Shown here: piece by piece, positions 1 to 6,562 of the stretch
Numbering within the stretch: the stretch's first letter is position 1
How the letters are laid out: each line of letters begins with the position of its first letter
From: Planctomycetota bacterium
GTDB taxonomy: Bacteria > Planctomycetota > Phycisphaerae > SM23-33 > FEN-1343
DNA: 32,404 nt
NCBI GenBank assembly: GCA_012514895.1
Contig: JAAYZK010000088.1
Location: 1 to 32,404 of the forward strand
Reading direction: 5' to 3'
Notes under the pieces: generated by a model
Told to the model about the DNA's origin: nothing
The model's database searches: none
What the model saw: only the letters and a program-made list of their open reading frames with translations
Made by a program: the position numbers and the translations under genes

Positions 1-165
1 CAGCCCCGAAGGGGCGGCAGACCCGACGAGGGGGCGCGAGCCCCCGCCGCCGGTCTCCCTTGGCGGCAGGCATCTTTCGCCCCTCCGGGGCTCATGATCC
101 TTGCGGGGCCTGTTCCGGAGGCTGACGCCTCCGGCCGCTAAAGGCTGTCGTCCCTCCGGGACTTT
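1..165. repeat. Array of short GC-rich hairpins (dispersed intergenic repeat, truncated by window start)
   Basis: Several perfect hairpins are stacked here: GCCCC/GGGGC near 3-15, GGGGGC/GCCCCC at 31-46, GCCCC/GGGGC near 80-92, CCGGAGGC/GCCTCCGG at 115-134 and GTCCC/GGGAC at 150-162. The CCCTCCGGG core occurs at least twice. No reading frame with protein-like composition crosses it. The pattern resembles dispersed intergenic repeats I associate with planctomycete genomes, but that assignment is from memory. The left end is cut by the window. Confidence 0.6.
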
Positions 166-502
166 TGATGACGACTTGCGACCGAAAAAACACCCCTCCA
201 AGGCGCCCCGCCGAGGCCGCATCCGCGGCCCCGTGCGCGATGCCAGAACACAGTACCCCCTCACCCTAAGGGCGCGTTTGGCAGGTATCGCGCGGCGCCC
301 GGGACCGCGCACGAGGCTTTTTCGCGCATATCGGCGGCACGTCGCTCGTCAGCCTCCCCCGGCGGTCGAGGAACGCCACGCCCACGGGCGGTCCGCCGGG
401 TGGCGTTGGGGTGGCCCCAGAGGGGGTCGGGGCGGCAGCGTTCGCGCTTGGCGTAGCCGTGGGGGATCCAGGTCACCCACTTGCAGTCATCGCAGATGCC
501 CT
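166..502. other. Stretch without a convincing gene; possible minus-strand gene remnant
   Basis: No intact gene is supported. On the minus strand, about 380-505 encodes a stretch containing ICDDCKWVTWIPHGYAKRERC, which has a C-x2-C pair and looks more protein-like than the surrounding low-complexity Arg/Pro/Gly translations. There is no ribosome binding site and the frame degrades on both sides. It may be a decayed remnant of a small zinc-binding protein gene or pure coincidence. The rest shows no RNA gene or promoter that I can defend. Confidence 0.3.
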
Positions 503-665
503 GGGCAGTGTCTGAGAATGCTGGCGCGGCCCAAGAGCGAGGGATTCGGCGTCCTGGCAACGACGGCGAAGCAGGCAACCTCGTCGGTTGCCGATGGAGC
601 CGGACGACGCCAGGGCACCGAAGACCCGCTCGACGGAAAGCCACCTGGATTCTCAGACACTGCCC
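503..665. mobile_element. MITE-like long imperfect palindrome with 17-bp terminal inverted repeats
   Basis: The ends are perfect 17-bp inverted repeats: GGGCAGTGTCTGAGAAT at 503-519 and its reverse complement at 649-665. Similarity continues inward on both arms (GAGCG, TTCGG and CCTGGC align between arms) to a perfect central hairpin, GGCAACC-TCGTC-GGTTGCC at 574-592, centred at 583. The whole element is centred at 584, so it can fold into one long stem. It carries no transposase gene, and I see no clear target-site duplication. It ends 22 bp before the plsY stop codon. A non-autonomous insertion element or bidirectional attenuator are both possible. Confidence 0.55.
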
Positions 666-687
666 TGGCTGGACTGCGGACTCCGGA

Positions 688-1356
688 TCACCCTCGTCCC
701 TTCTTCCGCCCGATCCTGTTCTCCTGCCCGCGCAGCAGCCGTCCGATGTTCGTGCGGTGGCGGAGGATGACGAGGCCCGCCATGGCGACGGCGAAGACCA
801 GCAGGGGCAGGACCTCGGCCAGCGGCCGCGCCGCCAGGAGGCAACTGGCGACGAAGAAGACCGGGAAAGCGGCGGCGGCGGCGATGGAGCCGAGCGAGAC
901 GTAGCCCGACAGGCCCGTGACGACGATCCACAGGGCGAAGGCCGCCAGGCCCGGCAGCGTGAAATAGGGCCAGAATCCCAGCAGCACGCCCAGCGAGGTC
1001 GCCACGCCCTTGCCGCCGCGGAATCGCAGCCAGAAGGAGAAGATGTGGCCCAGGATCGCCCCCAGCGCCACGGCCAGCCAGGCGAACTGCTCGGCCGTCG
1101 CCAGCCCCCCGCGGCGCAGCAGCACGCCGGCGGCGAGAACCGGCAGGAGGCCCTTGGCGACGTCCAGGGCGAAGCACAGGATCCCCCACCGCCGCCCCAG
1201 CACCCGCGCGACGTTGGTCGCCCCCACGTTCCCGCTGCCGTGCGCGCGGAGATCGATCCCCCTGGCCGCCGCGATGATCACGCCGAACGGCGTCGAGCCG
1301 GCGGCGTAGGCCGCCAGGGGCCATAGGACATAGAGCATCCACCACGCACCCATCAT
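688..1356 (-). CDS. plsY: Glycerol-3-phosphate acyltransferase PlsY
   Basis: PlsY transfers the acyl group of acyl-phosphate to sn-glycerol-3-phosphate at the inner membrane, the first committed step of phospholipid synthesis. The 222-residue product is strongly hydrophobic with several membrane segments and carries the family motifs: GSTPFG near the N-terminus, GSGNVGATN around residues 40-50 and the FRGGKGVAT loop at about 112-120. The length is normal for PlsY (about 200-220). The ATG at 1356 lies in an ATGA overlap with the stop of the upstream glycosyltransferase gene, and GGAGG lies about 10 bases before it. A second in-frame ATG follows directly at 1353. It is the last gene of a four-gene envelope operon. 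Confidence 0.95.
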   Translation of the reverse strand: MMGAWWMLYVLWPLAAYAAGSTPFGVIIAAARGIDLRAHGSGNVGATNVARVLGRRWGILCFALDVAKGLLPVLAAGVLLRRGGLATAEQFAWLAVALGAILGHIFSFWLRFRGGKGVATSLGVLLGFWPYFTLPGLAAFALWIVVTGLSGYVSLGSIAAAAAFPVFFVASCLLAARPLAEVLPLLVFAVAMAGLVILRHRTNIGRLLRGQENRIGRKKGRG

Positions 1357-2519
1357 GCCCGCATCACCTCCGCGTAGATCTCCATGAGTTCATCCACGTG
1401 GCGCTCCATCGTCACGCGCCGCCCCAGCGGGCCGCACGCATCCGCCGCCGCCTGCCGCGCCGCGGGGTCGGCCAGCGCCGCCAGGGCCGCGGCGACCTCG
1501 TCGCCGGCGGCGGGGCTGGAGACGATCCAGCCGGCGCCGTCGGCCAGCAGGTCGGCGGCGCCGTTGAAGCGGGTCGTCAGGCACGGCACGCCCATGGCGA
1601 CGGCTTCGAGGACGACGCGGCTGCACGCATCATACCAGCTCAGCAGCACGACCGCATCGGCCGCGGCGTAGGCGGGCCAGATGGGCGACAGGCTGGAGAC
1701 GTGGTGGACGCCGTCGATGGCGCTGTCGAACCGCCGCCCCACCGGATCGCGAGGGCCGCACACCCGCAGGGCGCGCGGCGGGGCGGCGCCGAGCACGATG
1801 AGCTTCAGCGCGCGGGCGTCGGCGCGGCAGCGCGCGCGCCCGAAGGCGTCGATCAGGGGTCCGACGCCCTTGAGTTCGTAGTTTACCGCCGGGCAGACCA
1901 CCGCGACGTCGCCGTCGCCCAGCCCCCATTGGCCCCGCACTTCCCGCCGCCACGCCTCGCGCTGAACGGCGTCGACGGCGGGGACGGCCACGCCGTTGAG
2001 GACGACGCGGACCCCCGCGCGGCGGCCGTACCCGGCGCGGACTTCCTCGGCGACCATGGGGCTGACCGGCAGGATGCGGGCCGCGCCGTCGGCCATGACG
2101 CCGGCCTCGAGGCGACCCTGCAGTGCCCGCAGGCGGTTGAGCGACCAGGCGAGGCGCCGCAGCGCCGCCGGGCCGCCGCGCATGCGGAGGTAGGCCGCCC
2201 TCAGGCCCGGCAGCGTCCCCCCGCGGATCTGGTAGATGTCGGCCCCGGGCAGGGGGAACATCGCGTGGGTGACGTCGTAGGCGCCGGCGGCGCAGCGGCG
2301 CCGGGCGGCGGCGACGAAGCGTCGGAATCGGTGCGTGCGGCCGAGCCCCCGCGTCCGGAGGGGCACGACGTTCACGCCGGCCGGCCCGTCGCCGCCGGCC
2401 ATGCACACGACGTCGACCCGGCAGCCCCGGCCCGCCAGTGCCGCGGCGATCTCCGCCGTCGACCGCTCCCGTCCCCCGCGGGCGGGGTCGAAACGCTCGA
2501 TGAACAGGGCGACTTTCAT
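1353..2519 (-). CDS. Family 4 glycosyltransferase (LPS core type, WaaG-like)
   Basis: This is a probable cytoplasmic GT-B glycosyltransferase adding a sugar to a lipid-linked or LPS-core acceptor. The 388-residue product starts MKVALFIERFDPARGG, the usual GT4 N-terminal strand and glycine loop. The donor-site region has the segment YDACSRVVLEAVAMGVP followed by a GAADLL stretch, the EX7E-type region of GT4 enzymes. The ATG at 2519 is chosen because it forms an ATGA overlap with the kinase gene stop at 2516; a longer frame upstream to 2735 lies inside the kinase gene and reads as low-complexity sequence. The position between an LPS-type kinase and plsY supports a core-oligosaccharide role. Donor and acceptor cannot be told from sequence. 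Confidence 0.88.
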   Translation of the reverse strand: MKVALFIERFDPARGGRERSTAEIAAALAGRGCRVDVVCMAGGDGPAGVNVVPLRTRGLGRTHRFRRFVAAARRRCAAGAYDVTHAMFPLPGADIYQIRGGTLPGLRAAYLRMRGGPAALRRLAWSLNRLRALQGRLEAGVMADGAARILPVSPMVAEEVRAGYGRRAGVRVVLNGVAVPAVDAVQREAWRREVRGQWGLGDGDVAVVCPAVNYELKGVGPLIDAFGRARCRADARALKLIVLGAAPPRALRVCGPRDPVGRRFDSAIDGVHHVSSLSPIWPAYAAADAVVLLSWYDACSRVVLEAVAMGVPCLTTRFNGAADLLADGAGWIVSSPAAGDEVAAALAALADPAARQAAADACGPLGRRVTMERHVDELMEIYAEVMRA

Positions 2520-3304
2520 CCGCCGGGCTCCCGGGCGAGCCGCCCGAGGCGCCGGCGGTCGTGGCGGGCCGTCTGTCGCGTCCGGATCGCAATGACCACC
2601 GCCGCCCAGAAGGGCAGGCGCCTGCCGAGCGTGTCCTCGTAGGCATCCCGCACCGCGGGCCAGTGCCGCGCCGCCCAGTCGGCGGGCAGGGAGTACTTCA
2701 GCGCCGCCAGATCCTTCAGCCGCCACCGCCAGCACCGGCGCCGGGGCCTGAACACGCGGGCCAGGTCGATCAGGTAGAGGTCGAGTTCGCCGCCGCGCAC
2801 GTCGACGAAGATGTGGCTGGCGTAGAGATCGCGGTGGACCAGTCCGGCGCGGTGCAGCTTGCCGGCCAGTCCGCCGAGGCGGCGGGCGAGCTCTCCGCCG
2901 GCGGCCGGCCCGCCGCCGAAGCGCCCGACCAGTTCGTCAAACCGGCGCGAGAGGGCATCGCCGGGGACCTCGGTGACCAGGTTGAACCCGCCTTGAGGGC
3001 CGAGGCCCGTGGCCGCCAGGCTCATCGTAGGTACGCCGGCGTCCCGGACCGACCGGACGGCGAGCACCTCCAGGCGGGCGCCGGGCAGGGAACTGGAGGA
3101 GGTATAGCGCTTCAGGTAGAAGGTTTCGTCCCCCAGCGTCAGGCGCCTCCGCTGGCGGCCCTGCTCCTGGAGGCCGGGCTTGACCAGCGGTTCGCCCATC
3201 GTCGTCGTCATGAAGGCCTCGTAGGTCGTCAGGCCCGCGGCGCCGAGCGTCTGGGCGTAGGCCGGCTCGATGTGAAGCTCGACTGGGACCTCGGCGCTGC
3301 TCAC
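2516..3304 (-). CDS. Lipopolysaccharide kinase InaA/WaaP-family protein
   Basis: This is a 262-residue protein with a small eukaryote-like kinase fold of the type that phosphorylates LPS core sugars. Visible elements are a lysine strand FYLKRY (Lys65), a following Glu near 79, the catalytic loop LVHRDLYASHIFVD (His157-Arg-Asp159) and the metal-binding LIDLARV (Asp180). The start is GTG at 3304, overlapping the heptosyltransferase stop as GTGA, with a G-rich tract (AAAGGGGGGG) upstream on the coding strand. Both neighbours are glycosyltransferases, which fits phosphorylation of a heptose or Kdo in the inner core. Substrate choice is inferred. The catalytic residues appear intact. Confidence 0.85.
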   Translation of the reverse strand: MSSAEVPVELHIEPAYAQTLGAAGLTTYEAFMTTTMGEPLVKPGLQEQGRQRRRLTLGDETFYLKRYTSSSSLPGARLEVLAVRSVRDAGVPTMSLAATGLGPQGGFNLVTEVPGDALSRRFDELVGRFGGGPAAGGELARRLGGLAGKLHRAGLVHRDLYASHIFVDVRGGELDLYLIDLARVFRPRRRCWRWRLKDLAALKYSLPADWAARHWPAVRDAYEDTLGRRLPFWAAVVIAIRTRQTARHDRRRLGRLAREPGG

Positions 3305-4377
3305 CCCGCCCCCCCTTTCGCCTCTTCCAGCAACTGCTCGGCGGCCGCCAGGACCATCTCGGTGGTGATCATCTTCATGCACAGGTGGTGGCTGGCCCCG
3401 GGCTTGAGCGGGCAGGTCTTCTGCTGGCAGGGTCCGCAGGTGGCCTCGACGCGGACGATGCGTTCGCGGATGAAGGGGAGGGTGGTCCAGAACGGATTGG
3501 TCGGGCCGAAGAGCGTCACGACGGCGCAGCCCAGGGCGGCGGCGATGTGGCGCGGGCCGGTGTCGCCGGTGATCATCAGTCCCGCGCGGGCCGTCAGGGC
3601 CTTGAGCAGCCCCAGCGTGTTGTCGCGGTGGGCGAAGTTGATCGCCGGCCGGTGGCGCATGGCGTCGGCGACGGCGGCGGCGATGGGTCTCTCGGAGGGC
3701 GCGGCATTGATGATGATGCGGGCGCCGTGCGTTTCGACCAGGGCGTCGGCGACGGCGGCGAAGCGGTCGGGCATCCACAGCTTGCTGGCGCCGAAGGAGG
3801 CGCCGGGGTTGATCAGGACGATCAGCTCGTCGTCGCCGACGCCCGCCTCGTCGAGCATCGCGTCGGCCGCCGCCCCGTCGGCCGGGTCGACCGCCAGGTG
3901 CATCGTGTGGTCCGTCGTGTCGCAGCCGAGATGCCGCGCCATGCCCAGGTAGTACTCCAGGGCCGCGATCACCGCGAAACGCCCGTGTTCATCCCGCGGG
4001 ACCTCCAGCCGGTCGGTCAGCAGGAAGCCGCGGCCGTCGCGGTCGTAGCCGACGCGGCTTCTGATGCGCCCCATCCGGCACAGCAGGGCCGCGCGGAAGG
4101 TGTTGGACAGCAGCACGGCCAGGTCGAACCGCCCGTCGCGCAGGAGCCTGGCGCCGCGCAGCAGCCCGCGCAGGCCGCGGCCCTTGGACGGATCGCCCAG
4201 CAGCTCATCGGCCCAGGGCAGTCCGGCCAGCGTCGCCAGGGCCGCCGGCCCGCCCAGCCAGGCGATGTGGGCCGTCGGGAACCGGCGGCGGATCGCCCGC
4301 AGGGTCGGCGTGGCCATGGCGGCATCGCCCACCCAGGTGGGCACGACGACGAGGATGCGTTCTGTGCTGTCGGTCAT
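3301..4377 (-). CDS. waaF: Glycosyltransferase family 9, ADP-heptose:LPS heptosyltransferase II-like
   Basis: The 358-residue product matches the WaaF type of GT9. It has the N-terminal ILVVVPTWVGDAAMATPTLRAI (nucleotide-sugar enzyme start), the TGDTGPRHIAAALG donor-binding motif and GPTNPFWTTLPF, followed by a cysteine-bearing tail CGPCQQKTCPL common in heptosyltransferase II proteins. It would transfer heptose onto the LPS inner core in the cytoplasm. The ATG at 4377 is chosen because the 49 residues before it read as translated intergenic repeat. It appears to be the first gene of the waaF-kinase-GT4-plsY run, in which every junction overlaps by 4 bases. The symbol is by similarity; a related GT9 activity is possible. 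Confidence 0.85.
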   Translation of the reverse strand: MTDSTERILVVVPTWVGDAAMATPTLRAIRRRFPTAHIAWLGGPAALATLAGLPWADELLGDPSKGRGLRGLLRGARLLRDGRFDLAVLLSNTFRAALLCRMGRIRSRVGYDRDGRGFLLTDRLEVPRDEHGRFAVIAALEYYLGMARHLGCDTTDHTMHLAVDPADGAAADAMLDEAGVGDDELIVLINPGASFGASKLWMPDRFAAVADALVETHGARIIINAAPSERPIAAAVADAMRHRPAINFAHRDNTLGLLKALTARAGLMITGDTGPRHIAAALGCAVVTLFGPTNPFWTTLPFIRERIVRVEATCGPCQQKTCPLKPGASHHLCMKMITTEMVLAAAEQLLEEAKGGAG

Positions 4378-4470
4378 CCCACACTCAATGGGGCGCCCCC
4401 TCCAAGACAGCCATGCGCGTGACTGGGGCCACGGCTGCCCTGGCGACGGGGCACGGGGCGGAAATCCGCC

Positions 4471-4690
4471 CTTCGGCAGGCTCAGGGCAGGCAGCACGAA
4501 ACTCGAAATCCGAAACAAATCCAAAACGGCAAAACGGAACGGAGAAGCACCAGACCCTGGGGCTCGGCCGTTTGGATGTCTGCCGTCTTTCCTGCTGTTT
4601 TGAGGTTTGTTTCGGATTTCGTGCTTCGGATTTCGGATTTGTCGATCGCATTGCGGATCTCCAACCGGGCACAGGAGTTGGCGAGACTAT
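4471..4690. repeat. AT-rich palindromic dispersed repeat between lipoprotein and heptosyltransferase genes
   Basis: This AT-rich island stands out from GC-rich surroundings and contains no gene. An arm at 4504-4527 (CGAAATCCGAAACAAATCC...) is answered by its near reverse complement at 4597-4621 (...GGTTTGTTTCGGATTTCG), and the GGATTTCGG motif is repeated again at about 4627-4640. Just left of it is CTTCGGCAGGCTCAGGGCAGGC (about 4473-4494). Both motif types are, to my recollection, common dispersed intergenic repeats of planctomycetes and some other phyla. It fills most of the 334-bp gap 4378-4711, so any promoter for the waaF operon must lie inside or beside it; I could not identify one. Confidence 0.6.
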
Positions 4691-4711
4691 GCGCATCCCT
4701 GCGAAGAGGGG

Positions 4712-5500
4712 CTACGGTCTGGCCAGCTCCGAGCGGACGTCGGCGATTCTCAGCGCGCCGAAATCCGCACCGCGGAGGGCCGCGGCGGCCCTGCTGACGC
4801 GGACGGCCAGGGCGATCCAGTCGGGGTCGGCGCCGGCGGCCGCCATGTTCAGCGCGTCGGAGCACCGGGCCAGGTCGTCGCGGTCGGTGGCCAGAACCAC
4901 CAGGGACGGCAGCGCCCGTCGGGCAGCGGGCAGGGCGCCGGGGAGGGTGCGTCGGCCGTCCCAACTGATCACCGGCCCGTCGGGCAGTTCGCGGGCGGCC
5001 AGGGCCTCGTGGATGCGGCCGCCGTCGCCGCCGCCCTTGACGACGTAGACGATCTGCACCCCGGCCGCGTGCAGGGCCCGCAGCGGCCCCTCGGCGGCGT
5101 CATCGGCCTGGACGCAGCGCCAGTCGACGGCCAGGGCGAGGCGCCGGGAATCGAGAACGTAGCAGCGGCCGACCTGGGTGAACTCGACGCCGCCGGCGTC
5201 CTGGAGGTGCAGGGTGAGGCTGTAGCGCCCCGGCTGGGCGGGTGCCGCCAGGGGGACGGCGGCGTAGCCGTCGGCGTCGGTGAACGCCGCCCGCCGGGGC
5301 CCGTCGTCCAGGCGGACGGTCAGGGCGGCGTCGGCGACCGGCGGGGCGAACCGCCAGAACTCCTGGCGGCGAAGCTGCACCGCCACGCGGGCGGTGCGGC
5401 CCTCGGCGGCGACGACGTCGGGCATCGCCGCCATGTACTGCCCGCCGCAGCCGCCCAGCAGGGCGGCCGCCGTCATGATGAGAACCAGCCTCGCGATCAT
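4712..5500 (-). CDS. Lipoprotein with Ig-like N-terminal region and possible HAD-like C-terminal region
   Basis: The 262-residue product begins with a lipoprotein signal: MIARLVLIMTAAALLGGC, lipobox LGGC with Cys18. Residues about 30-130 look like a beta-sandwich carrier or adornment domain (a VQLRRQEFWRF...AALTVRLDDG pattern ending in YSLTLHLQDAGG). Residues about 135-255 have an alternating beta/alpha pattern beginning LALAVDW, reminiscent of the LNS2/APP1 HAD-like phosphatase region, but the usual DxDxT nucleophile motif is absent (VDWRC instead). Any enzymatic role is therefore doubtful. ATG 5500 has GGAG upstream on the coding strand and gives the signal peptide directly. It is separated from waaF by a repeat and may be a single-gene transcript. 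Confidence 0.7.
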   Translation of the reverse strand: MIARLVLIMTAAALLGGCGGQYMAAMPDVVAAEGRTARVAVQLRRQEFWRFAPPVADAALTVRLDDGPRRAAFTDADGYAAVPLAAPAQPGRYSLTLHLQDAGGVEFTQVGRCYVLDSRRLALAVDWRCVQADDAAEGPLRALHAAGVQIVYVVKGGGDGGRIHEALAARELPDGPVISWDGRRTLPGALPAARRALPSLVVLATDRDDLARCSDALNMAAAGADPDWIALAVRVSRAAAALRGADFGALRIADVRSELARP

Positions 5501-5621
5501 GGTTGCTCCGCAACAGCCTCTTGAAAGATAGTTGAGGCCTGAGACTTGAGGCACGGCGGCGGCGACCGAGGCGGCGGCCGCAGCCCGGATCCCAAATCTC
5601 AGATCAGACGCGTCCGTTCCC

Positions 5622-5651
5622 TTGGACAGGCGCGCGTCTCTGCGGTAGCAT
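5622..5651 (+). promoter_or_regulatory. Candidate sigma70-like promoter for the LOG-family gene
   Basis: TTGGAC at 5622-5627 and TAGCAT at 5646-5651 are separated by 18 bases and lie 77 bases before the LOG-family start. The intergenic region 5501-5727 is the only space for the divergent promoters of the lipoprotein and LOG genes. The match is moderate and was found by eye only. Confidence 0.3.
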
Positions 5652-5727
5652 TAGCGCCGCCCGAGGGGCAAATGTCAAAGGATTCGTTTGAAGCCGTCGT
5701 GGGGGGCGGCCGGCAGGAGCAGTCAGT

Positions 5728-6471
5728 ATGTCCGACGCATCGTTCGTCCGCGAGGATCCCTGGCGAGTGTTCCGCATCATGGCGGAGTTCGTCGAAGGTT
5801 TCGAGGTCATGAGCCAGATCGGCCCGGCGGTCAGCATCTTCGGGTCGGCCCGGACGCCCAGAGGGGCCCCGCTGTACAAGCAGGCCCGCCAACTGGCCCG
5901 CATGCTGGCCGAGGAGCACTTCGCCATCATCACCGGCGGGGGCCCGGGCATCATGGAGGCGGCCAACCGCGGGGCGGCCGACGCCGGCGGCCAGTCGATC
6001 GGGCTGAACATCACCCTGCCGTTCGAGCAGGAGCCCAACCGCTACGCCAACGTGGCGCTCGACTTCCATTACTTCTTCGCCCGCAAGGTGATGTTCCTCA
6101 AGTACGCCTGCGGGTTCGTCTGCTTCCCCGGCGGGTTCGGAACCATGGACGAGTTCTTCGAGTCCATGACGCTCATCCAGACCGCCAAGGTCGAGCATTT
6201 CCCCGTCGTCCTGATCGGCACCGACTACTGGGGCGGGCTGCTGGAGTGGATCCGCCGCGAGATGCTCCACGACAGCGCCTACGTCAGCCCCGGCGACGTC
6301 GACCTGTGCACCCTCACCGACGATCTCGACCAGACCGTCGACATCCTCAAGGCCAGTTGGGCCCGCCAGCAGCGCCAGACCGCCATGGGCGAAGTCATCG
6401 CCGGCAGCCCCCGCGCCTTCGACCGCACGCGCGGCGGCGAGGCGGTGGTCGAGGGCGATCTGGGCGGATGA
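5728..6471 (+). CDS. LOG-family (TIGR00730-type) Rossmann-fold nucleotide hydrolase
   Basis: This 247-residue protein belongs to the LOG/lysine-decarboxylase-like family, whose characterised members cleave nucleoside 5'-monophosphates such as cytokinin riboside monophosphates. The diagnostic motifs are present: GSARTP near 39-44, ITGGGPGIMEAANRGA at 68-83 and PGGFGTMDE at 134-142, which holds the catalytic Glu. The N-terminal helix (about 1-30) and the length match the long bacterial LOG form. GGAG lies 8 bases before ATG 5728. The natural substrate in bacteria of this kind is unknown. It precedes leuC in the same direction, but leuC has its own promoter-like sequence overlapping this gene's stop, so co-transcription is not required. 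Confidence 0.9.
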   Translation: MSDASFVREDPWRVFRIMAEFVEGFEVMSQIGPAVSIFGSARTPRGAPLYKQARQLARMLAEEHFAIITGGGPGIMEAANRGAADAGGQSIGLNITLPFEQEPNRYANVALDFHYFFARKVMFLKYACGFVCFPGGFGTMDEFFESMTLIQTAKVEHFPVVLIGTDYWGGLLEWIRREMLHDSAYVSPGDVDLCTLTDDLDQTVDILKASWARQQRQTAMGEVIAGSPRAFDRTRGGEAVVEGDLGG

Positions 6472-6476
6472 GCGAG

Positions 6477-6505
6477 TTGATTCGCCGCGCCGGTCGTACT
6501 ACACT
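6477..6505 (+). promoter_or_regulatory. Sigma70-like promoter for the leuC-like gene
   Basis: TTGATT at 6477-6482 and TACACT at 6500-6505 are separated by exactly 17 bases. They lie immediately after the LOG gene stop (6469-6471), and a start point near 6512 would give a leader of about 50 bases. The hexamers are close to the sigma70 consensus in a very GC-rich context. Confidence 0.5.
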
Positions 6506-6562
6506 GCGGGTTTGAGTGCCGCCGGGAAAGACCGCGCGGCCGGAGTCTGTCGGAGAACGGCG

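Noticed and set aside
1-165. CRISPR array
   Set aside because: The repeated pieces are different short hairpins with irregular spacing, not identical repeats with uniform spacers.
101-1326. Overlapping plus-strand frames before and through plsY
   Set aside because: They cross hairpin repeats and the antisense of plsY and show only Arg/Pro/Gly-rich translation.
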